DNA of 64,000 nt from Campanula takesimana (lineage: Eukaryota; Streptophyta; Magnoliopsida; Asterales; Campanulaceae): NCBI GenBank assembly GCA_026119855.1, contig JAOWBW010000383.1, positions 496,001 through 560,000 on the forward strand. The letters are read 5' to 3'. Of the stretch, positions 10,271 to 21,564 are shown piece after piece. How positions within the stretch are numbered: the first letter of the stretch is position 1; each line of letters starts with the position of its first letter. A program made the translations under genes and the position numbers. Below the pieces are notes generated by a model. That model saw nothing but the letters and a program-made list of their open reading frames with translations. It was not told the DNA's origin and did not search any database.

Positions 10271-11872
10271 ATTGGTTAGCGAAACAATGCAATGTATCAA
10301 AGACAGGAAGCAAAAACGGAGTAAGCTTATGCAACTTGCAATTACTTATTCATTCAACTTTACTTGAAACGCATTTTTATTCCTAAATGGTTGGAAAATA
10401 TTTCTCTTCTTTTTCGCAACTGGTCTAAATCCTGGATCAGTGGAGGCCATCACTACGCCTATAGACCCCTCGTTTTTCACCTGTATTGCACGCTCCCAAG
10501 GACGGACTATCCCAGGCGAGGGTCCTATAGGGCACGCGGCTTCCACCGGCCGAAATTAACGAACCTAGTGTCTAGTGCGTCGCAAGATTCCCAATGCGTG
10601 AGCCATTCCAATCATGATTAAGCCCCAGTTAAGGTCGAGATTCGTCTTAGGGACTTAAGGGACTTCTGGCATAACCTCATCTTTGATGAGGACTCTCGAA
10701 CCTTATCCTTGGGATTAAGGATGATTAGTATGGACCATTCATTAGGGCTTGACAACACGGTGTCACCCTATCCTTAATACATGGCTTAGGTTAATTACAG
10801 TCAACATTAACGCGTAAGTCAAGGACCGGGTCAGAATTGACCATGGTCACACTTGCTTTCACAAGGAGTCATGACTCGGGCACTAACTTGGCCATGATTA
10901 ACCTTAGACACGCATTAAGGATGTGGCAACGTGAGCTAGACCAAAAACCAACCGAAGTCACGGTATTTGTGTGTCACGGACAAGTGTGGTTGACTCGGCT
11001 CAGAAGGGAAGGTGGAATGGACCCGTGCGCGCATCGAAGGGAACAAGAGCGCCCAACGAGCTGCATCGTGGCATCCATCCCGGGTTAAAAGGGCATTTGG
11101 AACGTGCAAGGTCAAGTGCGCGTAGTGTGAAGTCATTCTATGCTCCTTTTTTGAGTAAAAAGAGAGATTTTAAATCGTTTTTCGATATCATGAGCATGGC
11201 ATAAGCAAGATATGAACAAGTATGAACAAGCATGAATTGAGCAATCTATACACAACAAATCAAGGAATATAAGCGAACAAAGACCAAAACTCGTACATGT
11301 ACCAAGTTGTGCACCACAAAGAATTTTGAATCAAACTTTTGCAAAAGAAATATTTTACATTGAAACCCTTTTGTACAAAGCAATTTGTGCACAACGAGGA
11401 GACTCAAGAAAACCCTTACAAAAAGGGATTATGCACGACGAGGTTTTGGAAACCATTTTATTGACAAAAGATCATGCATAACCAAGTTTTATTACCTTTT
11501 AAAACCAAGTTTTGGCCAAAAGAATGAAGGTAATGTGCACAAGTAAGACTGTAAATTTGGAAGCTGGACAAGTAGAAGCAGAGGGGCACCCAGAATGTTG
11601 CAGCCCTGCACCAAACTGTTAATTGGCAACATTCTGGCCCCTACCCAAAGTAGCCGTACGGCTAAAGCAAGAGGGTGAAGATTTTCTCAGTTTCTCCAAC
11701 TTCTGATCATCAAGCCCCAGTTTATTGTATTTCCAGAACGTATGTACTCAAAACAGTTCAAACAGAAACATCAAACACACACAAATATGCAAGAAGTCAA
11801 CTAATGGGAACGGGAGTTTGACCCACACAAGAATGTTTCCGAACCTTCTAGAAAGAAGTCCGAAAGCACTCT
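10271..11872. other. Long 5' leader of the Ogre-like element
   Basis: About 1.6 kb without a convincing ORF, between the primer-binding site and gag in element sense; long leaders are usual in this lineage. A CCGTACGG palindrome lies at 11654-11661 within the 14-base palindrome TAGCCGTACGGCTA. Confidence 0.55.
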
Positions 11873-11874
11873 TC

Positions 11875-11892
11875 TCCCCAACGGAGTCGCCA
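11875..11892 (-). promoter_or_regulatory. tRNA-Arg primer-binding site
   Basis: The minus strand reads TGGCGACTCCGTTGGGGA one base inside the right LTR. This is the PBS type of Ogre/Tat elements. It fixes the orientation of the element as minus. Confidence 0.85.
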
Positions 11893-11893
11893 C

Positions 11894-13391
11894 TGTAAGG
11901 ATCCTTCCCCACGCGCGGAAACGCGATTGGTGTATGGGGCGAAACGCCAAACACGGGAACCGGTCAAATTTAACGGAGTCGCCACATTTTGTTAATTTTA
12001 AACCCAACAAAATGACAAAGGTTTGAGTTCAAAGGTTCGGAGGTCAGGTTACAACTTGGGAGGAGTTTTTACGTCCTCTCAAGTTGCCTCGGACAAAGCC
12101 GAGTCTCCCTAAGTTAGTTAAAATGTGCATATGTGTGTGTATTTAACGGAAAAGTTCTGTTGTTGATTTTATTTGAGAAACTCAGCTGAAAAAGGGGTCT
12201 TGAGTGATAAGACAAAGGTCAGAGGGCAAAACAGGCAATTTTGCCCTCCTACCTAAAGTAGCCGTACGGCTGGAGGAGGTAATTATGGGGTTTTTACAGT
12301 TTGCTCAAGAACAGTCCAGTTCAGAACAGAAACATGGCATTCTGTCTGAAGCTGGACAGACTGTTTTTTATCCCAGTTTGCAAGAAATCATTTTACAAGT
12401 TTCATAACATCATTCCTATGCTAAATGATCATCACTTGGTCCCCCAAAACAAGTATTTGGGTGTGATCATGAGCAATCATAGGAGAAAATCAAGAAAGTT
12501 GATGAATGTCCCCTTTGGACCAAAGTTGGTCATTTGGTGAATAAAGATTGGAACTTTATCACCAAGATGACATCTTTATGACTTAAAATCCTTCCAAGAG
12601 TCAAAATAACACATAAAGATTGAATCTTTATGACCCAAAAGTGGGATTTTGAGGCTAAACCAAAGAGGAAAATAATGAACACTAAAGTCTCATCACCCTC
12701 ATGATTATCATGGCCAAACAAGCATAACATTTAAATGAATAAGGAATGTAAATGACAATCAACAAGTCTATGAGTGTCTAGGTTTAGAACCTCTTCCATA
12801 CAAGGTATGGAGGGAACCTTGGAACTTCTCATAGCTTGGACAAGATAGTAATGTAATAGATAGGTATATAGTGCTTGATAATGGACAAGTCTTGCAAGAA
12901 ATAAAAGGTGCTTGAAATGGACAAGTCTTTGCATGAATGAAGAGTAAATACATGTATAACCAAGATATAAGAAAGAAAATAGGAGCAAGATGAAGAGAAG
13001 GGAAGGGGGAGGTGGCTTTACCTATGATGGTTATGGCCAATCTTCCTTTTTCTCTCCTTTTTTGGTATGTGATCACTCTCACTCTTACTCTGTGGTAATT
13101 CCAGCAGAGTGACCTCCCTAATGTGTATTTCTCCCCCCCCCCTAAAATGATCAGCAATGGGTTCTATTTATAGGGACTGAGGGTGCCCAAACCAGCCGTA
13201 CGGCTAGGCCCCTCTAGTCCCCAAAGCATCCGTACGGCTCAGCCTGGCGAGCTTCTGGATTTCCAATTTTATACCAGAGTATTCCTGGAATTTATAGCTT
13301 ATCCTAGGGAGGTCCTGGCCTATTAGCTTATCCCTGAAACGGTGCTGAGGCTACCTCTAAGATAGGTCGGTTTCAGATTGGGGTACTTACA
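11894..13391 (-). repeat. Ogre-like 5' LTR
   Basis: This 1498-bp repeat pairs with 2118-3617. By eye about twenty substitutions and small indels separate the two. CCGTACGG lies at 12262-12269, 13196-13203 and 13230-13237. Confidence 0.9.
13165..13237 (-). promoter_or_regulatory. U3 core promoter module of the Ogre-like LTR (5' copy)
   Basis: TATAAATA (minus strand, 13165-13172) with CCGTACGG 24 and 58 bp upstream. This copy would drive element transcription leftwards through 11893-3618. Confidence 0.55.
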
Positions 13392-13398
13392 GGGGGCA

Positions 13399-13615
13399 TA
13401 TTAAGGAATATTATATATTCCTAGCACATATTGTAATTACCAAACATAGAGATTGTATCTTGTACACCAAGTTAGATTATTCTAGAATATTAGTTTCCTT
13501 ATTGTATTAGTATTCCTAATTAGATTAGGACTCTAGAACTCTCTTTGTACTCCTATAAATATGTATTGCTAGTATCAATAATACTTAAGTCATTCATATT
13601 ATTTCATCTCTCTTC
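13399..13615 (+). repeat. Copia-type LTR fragment resumed after the Ogre-like insertion
   Basis: Follows the GGGGG duplication and begins TATTAAGGAATATT. It contains CCTATAAATATGT, a TATA box placed as in short copia LTRs, and ends near CATCTCTCTTCCA. Joined to 2047-2117 it restores the order pol end, polypurine tract, LTR. Its right boundary is approximate. Confidence 0.5.
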
Positions 13616-13654
13616 CATGTATGTTTGACTTCGTCTATTCTCCTAAATTCCTAT

Positions 13655-14010
13655 ACCACTATCCCTGTCGTATACAACTTTGGCTTCAAGAACATTTCCT
13701 TCTGCAAACAGAAATTCAAGCGATGCATTGCCAACATTCCATGCAGGTTTCCAACATTCCATAAAATGTACTCCATACTCTTGCAAAATGCATATTTGAC
13801 AAGTTGTATCAAAGTATAGATAGGCCATTAATCCCATCTTAGATGATTAGTTTGATTCAAAGGTATACAAAAATCACACTTCACCTCCAACGTATACTTA
13901 CTGTGAGCCGAGGGACAAAAGTGGTGTCAGGGATTTCATCAAACAGGTTTGATGCATCATCTCTAATTATGTTGTTTGCGATGTAACCCTTAACAAGAAA
14001 CGAAATCTCT
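13655..14010 (-). pseudogene. Gene fragment with RRM (chloroplast ribonucleoprotein-like) similarity
   Basis: On the minus strand 13760-13668 reads WNVGNASLEFLFAEGNVLEA then KVVYDRDSG. This resembles the RNP-2 to beta2-beta3 part of an RRM in chloroplast RNA-binding proteins (usual form SLETLFSEQGNV...VYDRDSG). It is followed by GGTATAG, a possible splice donor, and then a stop. Upstream, 14010-13900 is another open stretch (ASNLFDEIPDTTFVPRLT) ending at a good donor, AGTAAGT, but I do not recognise it. The RNP-1 octamer is missing, so this is only a relic. Confidence 0.45.
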
Positions 14011-14020
14011 TACATCCATT

Positions 14021-14596
14021 CAATCGAAATGGATCTTCTTGCATCATCAACTATTCCTTCCAACGGCAATCAGATTTCAAGCGAAAGGAATCAGAAAAAT
14101 AATTGAAAGAATGAAAATAATCGGATGAGCTACTGTCAATCACAAAATAGCCACATAGTTGAGAATTAACCATTTCAAAATGAATGTTTATTTTATTTTT
14201 TGAACAAATGAATGTTTATTTTATTTAGCATTAAAATAAATGATTTTTTCTTTTAAGTATCATCATGATTTAGTTTTCTCTTACCAATTTTTTAAGAGTC
14301 GTTCTTATGGGGAAAAAAAAACTATTTTACACTAAAAATGGAAAAATACAGTAAGTTTTCTCTAATTGTCTGCTCTAATATTATCAAGCGTCTGTTTTAA
14401 TATTAAAAAGTTTCCGTTTTAATATAATACTTATAAAACATTCAAGCATACACTTTTAGTAGTAGTGTTAAAGATTGCTGGTTGTAGTGTTAAGAATTGT
14501 CCGTCTTAGTGTTAATAAGTGTATGTTGTATCCTGTTACAGTGTCAAAAAGTGTCATGTGAGTTTTTATAAGTCCTAAAGCAAATGTGTGACCTAG
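14021..14596. other. AT-rich intergenic DNA
   Basis: No gene. Between 14370 and 14560 phrases like TAGTGTTAAAAAGTGT recur irregularly. The same sequence type continues right of the MULE from 15842, which agrees with the MULE having inserted here. Confidence 0.6.
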
Positions 14597-14606
14597 TGTT
14601 AAAAAG

Positions 14607-15831
14607 GAGTTTATTGCAAAAGTGACATGCGTACTTTGTGCAATATATCAATTTGACTCGCGTACTTTGGAAACATCAAATGTGGGTTGTGTACTTATGT
14701 TTTGAAATTTTTTATACCACTTTTTTAACACTCGTTAAAAACATAACGGGACTTCCATAACTTCCAGCAATCTCAATAAATTCCGGCGAGGGTGTTTCTC
14801 CATGGTATGCCTTCTGCTAAAGCATTTCCTTCTACTCATCTTCTTCATCTCAACTTACTACAAATTACAGTTCCATTTCTATCGACCGAACAACTCCCAC
14901 TTTCCCTCAGATTGTAAACAATGACTTTCTCCCCTTTCTTCCGCAGCTTCATCTTCCTGTTCTTAAATACACATTCTTGATCAATTCAATACTGGGCAAC
15001 ATTCGACCTTCAATTCCGCAACCGGAAAGTGTAGTGACCCTTCTCAAGGCGGCGAAAATCAGAAACATCAGAATTTACGATGCCGGTCACAGCGTTCTCA
15101 AGGCCTTCAAGGGCTCCGGAATCAAAATAATCATCCGACTCGGCAATGAATACTGAAAGACATTAGCGTTAATCAAGGCCGCGCCATGGATTGGGTCAAA
15201 GAAAACGTCGAACCTTTCCTTCCCGGCACTCGCTTCCGCGGAGTCGCCGTCGGAAATGAGGTCCTTGGCGGCACTAATCAAGAACTCTGGGAAGCCTTAC
15301 TCCCGGCGGTAAAAAACGTCTATGAAGCCCTCGACCGCCTCCACCTAACCAAAACAGTAGAGGTTTCAAGCCCACATTCCGCCGCCGTATTCGCCAGCTC
15401 ATTCCCGCCGTCCGCCGGCGCTTTCAAAGAATCCCTAACTCCCTACATGAAGCCACTTCTCGAATTCTTCTCAAAAATCAATTCCCTTTTCTACATTAAC
15501 ACTTACCCATTTTTAGCTTACATAAGCGATCCAGAACACATCGATCTTAACTACGCCATCTTCAAATCAAACCCCGGAATTTACGACGCTAAAACGAAGC
15601 GAGTTTTCTGCAAAAGTGCGTACTTTGTGCAATATGGAGAAACACCCTCGCCGGAATTTATGGAGATTGCCGGAAGTTATGGAAGTCCCGTTATGTTTTT
15701 AACGAGTGTTAAAAAAGTGGTATAAAAAATTTCAAAACATTAAGTACGCAACCCACATTTGATGTTTCCAAAGTACGCGAGTCAAATTGATATATTGCAC
15801 AAAGTACGCATGTCACTTTTGCAATAAACTC
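14607..15831. mobile_element. Pack-MULE-like element carrying a GH17 fragment
   Basis: Terminal inverted repeats of about 200 bp begin GAGTTTATTGCAAAAGTGAC at 14607 and end with its complement at 15831. A perfect 10-bp duplication TGTTAAAAAG flanks it (14597-14606 and 15832-15841). Long TIRs and 9-11-bp target duplications define Mutator-like elements. There is no transposase; the interior is host-gene sequence. The right TIR extends inward to 15635. A copy of the terminal sequence (GCAAAAGTGCGTACTTTG) lies at about 15611, exactly where glucanase similarity ends. Confidence 0.85.
14815..15606 (+). pseudogene. Glucan endo-1,3-beta-glucosidase (GH17) fragment captured by the MULE
   Basis: GH17 enzymes hydrolyse beta-1,3-glucans of callose and fungal walls. 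From about 15010 the frame reads PQPESVVTLLKAAKIRNIRI then YDAGHSVLKAFKGSGIKI. A one-base frameshift near 15151 follows. From 15186 it reads MDWVKENVEPFLPGTRFRGV, VAVGNEVLGG, YEALDRLHLTKTVEVSSPHS, INTYPFLAY and IDLNYAIFKSNPGIYDAKTK. The VGNEV motif contains the conserved Glu thought to be the acid catalyst. Similarity stops where TIR sequence begins, before the C-terminal nucleophile Glu region. A signal-peptide-like start (14815 onward) is interrupted by a stop near 14920. It is not functional as a glucanase. Confidence 0.8.
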
Positions 15832-15841
15832 TGTTAAAAAG

Positions 15842-16873
15842 TATGTGTTGTAGAACTAAAAAAATGTCTGTTACAGTGTCAAAAGTGTCTGTCGAGTTTT
15901 TATAAGTTTGGTTTATTTACAAAAATGTCACCGCACGTTGTAAAAAAGTTCCGGTTTACAAAAAAATGTCACTCCGCATTTTGAAAACGTGTTTTACACT
16001 AATACGTGCGTAAAACACGTTTTTTATGTGATTTTTTTACTATTCATTTAGAGTACTTTTAACCTAGAAATGTTAAAAATGGATATCAATAATAGTTTAT
16101 ATATTTACTATTAAATTTTAGAAAAAAATCCAAAATGAATCACTCAATTATTTGTTTTTCTAAATTTGATCACAAAATTTTTTTCATTGCGAAAAACGTA
16201 TTTAATTCTTTTTTATTTATATTCATAGTAAAGTAAATTTTCTCGTTAACTAATCATGTGCATAACTTCGCATGTGACATATTTTCTTAGGTTTAATTTT
16301 GATAGACCACAACTGTAACGACCCGAGCCCGACGGCCCGGTTCGCTACGCAAGCATCACGCACTGGCCTATTAAATATAAATATTTAACTATATAAGATG
16401 ATTGTTACGTACTATTTGTAATATTAGTTATGTACAATAGTTACTATACAAAGTCTCTATTATTATTAATAGTATTAATTAATTATAATAGTTACAATAT
16501 ATTGTAACTATTACTACTATTAGTATTTTTTTTAAAAAGAAATGACTATTATTAAGAAAACAAATACTGTACTAATAATAGTAATTTCTTAGTAACTATT
16601 ACTTTTAACATATTATTTACGATAAAAGTTATTACTTAAGAAACCATTATCTTTTAATTTACTATTTAAGCTCATAATTACTATAATGTTAACTATAATC
16701 ATAACGTTATTTTCTCAATAGATCAAGTGTAAAAATTGGCTTCATATCATTATGGGACAAACGGAGTACTATTTTTAAATTTATAAAATTGTTCTTAACC
16801 AATACTATTAACCAATCATAATAGCTAAAGTAATTATAAATATCACTAAAAAAAGAACACCCGTGCTCACCAG
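15842..16873. other. AT-rich intergenic DNA with an LTR-end trace
   Basis: No gene. At 16315 TGTAACGACCCGAGCCCG is the complement of the end of the TRIM LTR at 1116 (CGGGCTCGGGTCGTTACA), so a related LTR end may survive here. The rest is very AT-rich. At 16740-16770 a half Stowaway end (GGGACAAACGGAGTA) is visible. Confidence 0.5.
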
Positions 16874-17150
16874 CAGGGGCGTATCTACATTGATGTGAGA
16901 GGGGTCACTTGAACCCCCTCAAGTTCCCCTTTTTTCCACTCTAGCCCTTAAACTTTTGTGAAAAACAATAACACTTACCTCAATTGACCCCACTCACATT
17001 TTATAATTTGAACCCCTCAAATATATTTATATTTTATACTTTGTCCATTTTAAACTAAACATCTATGAAAGATTTTTATAAATGTTAATTTCTGATTTCT
17101 TGTGTTGTCTCTAAATGTTTTCTACTACTTGTTTTTCACATTTCATTATA

Positions 17151-18426
17151 GGGAAAATTGCAACTTTGTTACCCATGTTTTGACAATAGTTGCAATTGGG
17201 TTCCCAATAGTGTAAAAGTTGCAACCTCATAGCTATATTTGTCATTTTGTTGCAAGTTAATATAAATTCCATTAAAAACATAACTCTCGTTAAAAACTTA
17301 ACACATGTGCCTCACACATGATTTTAGAGGGGAAAAATGGACATTTCCCATCAGAATAGCAAATGTATGTTTAATAAATTGAAAAATCTGGGGTGATTTT
17401 TTTTTTTTTGAATTAATCTAGAGTGAGAAATTGAAGAACCGGGAATGAAAAAACGTAAACGTCGTTCATCGTTTACCCCATATAAAAACCCCCCACTTTC
17501 TCCATTATGACTAGTGTACTGCTTTCCTCCTCCTCATCCCTTACACACTACTCAGACCACGGTGGAAATAAATATTCAAATAAAATTCGTATCTGGATCT
17601 AAATGGTGTTGTTATAGCACATAAAGGTGCTCCATCCCAAACATGGACTAATCAATGTTCCCATTGCAAAATTTAAGAAAAGAGGAACGAACTCAAACAA
17701 AGGCAATTACCGCTCATCCCATCTTAATACCATTGGGATTTTATAAATCAATTATAGGTAGCCCCAACAAAAATGGCACTCTGAATTGCGTCCCAGATGA
17801 ACAAGCATTGGAGAAAAAGATCAGAAAGGGGCAGCCCTCGTGATAGGTTGGAGTTAGGTTAATCGACCTCCTGCAGCAGGAATGACGGAGGTGTGTCGGT
17901 TTGCAGCGTTGTTGTGGGACATAACTGAGAAGGGGCAATCTAATTTTGTCGGTTCTGGAGTGGATAACAGGAGCAAGAACGCCAATATCGGAACGATAGT
18001 TGGAGTCAGAGTGCAGCAACCGGTAATTGAGGGTCATGAGATGGTCGTCGGCGCTTAGCCCGCAACTAAAGTGGACGACTGATGAAGAGGCCGCCAATGT
18101 TGGGATCATTGCAGAGACTCCGGTGAGTGTAAATCGACTGTAGGGGCATAGTGGTGGTCGGCATTTTAGAAGAAGAGAAGAGTAGGTGCAAGTATCCCAA
18201 AATTGATGTTTATGAGTCATTTGCTATTGAAAATGTCTATTTTGCCCCTCTTAAATCATGTGTGAGGCACATGTGTTATGTTTTTAACGGGAGTTACGTT
18301 TTTAATGGGATTTATATTAACTTGCAACAAAATGGCAAACATGGCTATGAGGTTGCAACATTTACACTGTTGGGAATCAAATTGCAACTATTGACCAAAC
18401 ATGGGTAACCAAGTTGCAATTTGCCC
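17151..18426. mobile_element. Non-autonomous MULE with about 200-bp TIRs
   Basis: Starts GGGAAAATTGCAACTTTG and ends with the inverted form CAAGTTGCAATTTGCCC. The perfect 9-bp duplication TTCATTATA lies at 17142-17150 and 18427-18435. The interior (17395-18180) is less AT-rich and has an open minus-strand frame of 159 codons (18220-17741), with no domain I recognise. It may be captured sequence or chance. Confidence 0.85.
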
Positions 18427-18632
18427 TTCATTATATAAACTTACAAGATAAAAAGTTTATAAAGTGGATAGCAAAAATAAATTTATATCTTTGCATTAAA
18501 TTCCATAAAAGAATAATCATTTTCATAATGTCCATGTAATAAACAATAAAAAATCAATTTGAGATGAAAAAAGTAGTATAAACATTTTATAACTATGAAA
18601 ATGTAAAATATCTCATTCGTGGTAGTTTAATA

Positions 18633-18891
18633 CTCACTCACTCTGTCGCGGAAAGTTGGTCCCAAATTGACTTTTTTGTCTAACACCAATGAACTTTGAC
18701 CATACATTGGTATCAATCTAATGATCACAATGAAATTCTAAAAAATCTTATTGATAAATAACTTAGTGATTAATTAATTATAATTTTTAAAATTTCACTA
18801 GGATGATTGGATTGACATCATTATTTGGTCAGAGTTTATTTGTGTTGACCATGAAAAGTTAAATTGGGACCAACTTTCGGGACATATGGAG
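18633..18891. mobile_element. Stowaway-like MITE
   Basis: About 260 bp with ends ACTCACTCTGTCGCGGAAAG and the complement of CTTTCGGGACATATGGAGT. Both ends run inward through GTTGGTCCCAA. TA lies at the left junction and the right junction is mutated. Confidence 0.6.
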
Positions 18892-19675
18892 TCTTATGGT
18901 TAGGGACATATTTAAACTTCGGTACAAGTCCTTTCGGTTCAAACTAAATGTCGTTTTAGAAGATAAATTTTGATTCAAAATACTTGTCGTTTCTAAGATA
19001 TACATGCGATATTAAAATTTTAAGCTTTCACTATGCAATTTTAATTTTCCCCGTTACCTCAAAATTCGACCCCCCCTCACTAAAATTTCTGGAGCGCACC
19101 GGCTAACCCCTAATAGAATATTTTATGGTGGTTTGAGGTAGGGGTGTAACTGGTTCGTTTCAAACCGCGGTTTGAGACCGAACCAAACCAAACCATGCGG
19201 TTTGGTTTGGTTTTCAAGCACAAATGGTTCGGTTCAGTCTCAAATATTGGCAAGCCACATGGTTCGGTTTGGTTTATGGTTTGACCTTCCCAGACCAAAC
19301 CAAACCGAACCGCGGTTTGAGACCGCGAGACCGAACCACCAAGCCGAACCGCCAGACCAAACCACATTACATAAACTAATCATAACCCCAGTTTCACATC
19401 TTATTTAATATTTTTGTATATTTATTAAAATTTATTATTAGATTATTACATAGACTATTCCTAACTCTCATTTTGTATTTTACTAGTTAGTGACCCGTCG
19501 ATACTCGACGGGACATAATAAAAGTAATTAATTATAAATAACTTAAATACATGTTTTAAAAAATTAATAAAATTGTTTACTAAGTTTAATTCTATTATCA
19601 TCTCCATGATTCTTGTAAAATGATTCTTGTAACCTTATTATCTATAGTATATGAAATCTTTAGAAGAGTAATACT

Positions 19676-20158
19676 TGTTATGCAATTATCACACATCTAC
19701 TGAATAGAGAAACATAGACCAGTATATAGATTTAAGGAGCTACTGTCATTATCACCAATTGGTTGTAAGGTAAACCCTCTAATAAAATATAGTTTGTTAC
19801 CGGCTCGGTCTAGCCTATGGTCATACTTAGGCCTCTTCTGACACGTCTCTATTCTAAGATGGTATCAGAGGCACCAATATATGTTGACCTGATCGCTTCC
19901 ACTGCTTTTATGGACCCTCTGATATCTATTCTACAAGGTCCACTACACTTGCAGGCCCAACAGCTCATGATGTTGCTCCGCATCACCCGATTAATAAGTC
20001 CACGTCGTAAGCCTTAGCAAAGTCTGACTGCCTGGGTATACATGAGGGGGCGTGTTAGACAAATATACCAGATCTACTAAAGAGAGAAACATGGACTGGT
20101 ATATAGACTTGAGGAGTTACCCCCTTATCACCAATTGGTTTTAAGGTGGAACCTTCAA
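19676..20158 (+). mobile_element. TRIM-like element with truncated right LTR
   Basis: A repeat of about 105 bp occurs twice (from 19676 and from 20053), starting TGTTA and sharing CACCAATTGGTTNTAAGGT. PBS TGGTATCAGAGG lies at 19860-19871 and a purine tract GAGGGGGCG before 20053. The right repeat stops at 20158, where an unrelated CAGTGGCGAAGCC sequence begins. Confidence 0.6.
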
Positions 20159-20358
20159 CAGTGGCGAAGCCACATAGTGCTTATGGAGGTTGGCTGACCC
20201 CCTTGGATTTTGGAGATCTATGCATTTCACCCCTTTCAAATTATAATAATAGCATTTTTACTACTAAAAACATTAATTTTGACCCCTTTAATTATTGGAA
20301 AAAAATACACCACAAAAATAATTTAGACCCCATTTAAGAAAAATCATAGCTTCACACT
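20159..20358. mobile_element. Possible short hAT-like MITE
   Basis: The left end CAGTGGCGAAGCCACATAG and the right end CATAGCTTCACACT are imperfect inverted repeats. GACCCC phrases lie inside each end. No target duplication is seen. It interrupts the right LTR of the TRIM-like element. Confidence 0.3.
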
Positions 20359-21430
20359 TTTTTGCCGTTAGTATGAGGAAATTTGAGTAATAATTTTATG
20401 TTGTTATAATTATCGTAATAAAAATCTAAAAAATGTTATTAATAGTATTGTTGATGGTCTATCAATGATAAGTTTTAAATTTTCATTAATATTATTAAAT
20501 CAACATAAACTCATTGCTCAAAGTTCTTTTATAATAACAGTGAAAAAAATGTGAAAACATTTTAGGACGGATGGAGTATATACCTGGAAAACTAAAAGTT
20601 TTTTTTAAGGTGCAAATTAAAAGTTTTAAAAATAGATAACTAAGATTTTCATACACTTTTGTTAAAATTTACAAAAGTAAACTCACAATTAGTGTGAAAA
20701 ATAATGGCAAGTTTTAATTCCTTACTTGAGTTTGCAAAGTAAACTCATAATTAAAAAATTGAAATTCATTTGAATCATAAAATAAACATGCAACTAAATA
20801 AATTTACAACACACAAAAATATTAAAGTAACGTTGATTAATTAAAAAAAAAGATTTTACGTAAATATTGTCGTGGAAATGATTGTAGTAATAAGGCTTTG
20901 GGCAAATAATGTGACACATACCTGAATAGAGCCATTTAGGTGTGAATGCCATACTTGAAATGTTTACACCGAGAAAGAACTAACCAAGATATAGTATTAA
21001 TAGAAAAATATAAAAATATCTCAATAACAGCATATTATTTGTTCTTTTGAAATTTTTAGAAGGGTATTATCTTCTGATTGGTAAACTAAAATAAGCTACT
21101 ATTATTTGAAAATAAAAATTTGATTTATTAGTTTATCTTGATATTTCAATCAATTTTTTCAAGCCAATCGATTAGTCAATCAGATAGGAATGAGATAGTT
21201 CCAAACTAACTATGTAACCATTTAAATCATTTTAGGATTTGCCTACATCTCTAAAAATTTAAATAGTTTTATTTGATAGCTAACAATTATTTAAAATTTT
21301 AAACCAGTTTTCTACATTTTTCATCCATGAAATTGCAACTAAGCTAATGCTGCCACGTGGAATAATGACGTGGAATTCCATGTGGTGCGCTGTAGAAGCA
21401 TGAAATATCTCTGCTATATTATATATATAG
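20359..21430. other. AT-rich remainder of the Helitron
   Basis: No coding motif. A half MITE end (GGACGGATGGAGTATA) is visible near 20566-20581. Confidence 0.5.
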
Positions 21431-21564
21431 ATTTAATATTAATTTCATCGTTTGTTATCTTCATTGCGATTGACGATACATATATTACCAATTTCTCTCC
21501 ACGATCTATATTATAAATTGTTTTTTTTTTCATTCGGTGTCTCTCTTCGTCTAGTCTCTCTCTT

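Larger units (their letters stand above)
2118..13391 (-). mobile_element. Ogre/Tat-like Ty3-gypsy element, complete with both LTRs, no pol
   Basis: LTRs of about 1.5 kb (2118-3617 and 11894-13391) begin TGTAAG and end TTACA. They are flanked by a perfect 5-bp duplication GGGGG (2113-2117 and 13392-13396). The primer-binding site is on the minus strand beside the right LTR and matches tRNA-Arg, as in Ogre/Tat elements, so transcription runs right to left. The only recognisable coding is a gag C-terminal part (8195-9787) and an unassigned ORF pair (7314-7740). No protease, reverse transcriptase or integrase motif is seen. The stretch between gag and the 3' LTR holds several tandem arrays, which are known from 3' regions of Ogre-type elements. 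I counted about twenty differences between the LTRs, indicating a fairly recent insertion. It must have used proteins from another element. Confidence 0.85.
16874..19102. mobile_element. Possible old hAT-like element, interrupted by a MULE and a Stowaway
   Basis: The left end CAGGGGCGTATCTACATTG and the right end (complement of TTTCTGGAGCGCACCGG) are imperfect inverted repeats. Both are followed inward by GAGGGGTCACTTGAAC-like sequence. The candidate 8-bp duplications (CTCACCAG and CTAACCCC) agree at only five bases, so the call is tentative. Confidence 0.35.
19483..21431 (-). mobile_element. Non-autonomous Helitron
   Basis: Read on the minus strand it starts TCTATATATATAATATAGC (21431) and ends ...CACTAACTAG (19483). 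It is preceded by A and followed by T, the AT target and CTRR end typical of Helitrons. A 19-base hairpin CCCGTCGA-GTA-TCGACGGG (19494-19512) sits 11 bp from the 3' end, as expected. There is no Rep/helicase. The interior contains a TRIM-like element, a short MITE and AT-rich sequence. Confidence 0.75.

Noticed and set aside
17741..18220. Functional host gene on the minus strand
   Set aside because: The frame lies wholly inside a MULE with perfect target duplication and no family similarity is recognised.
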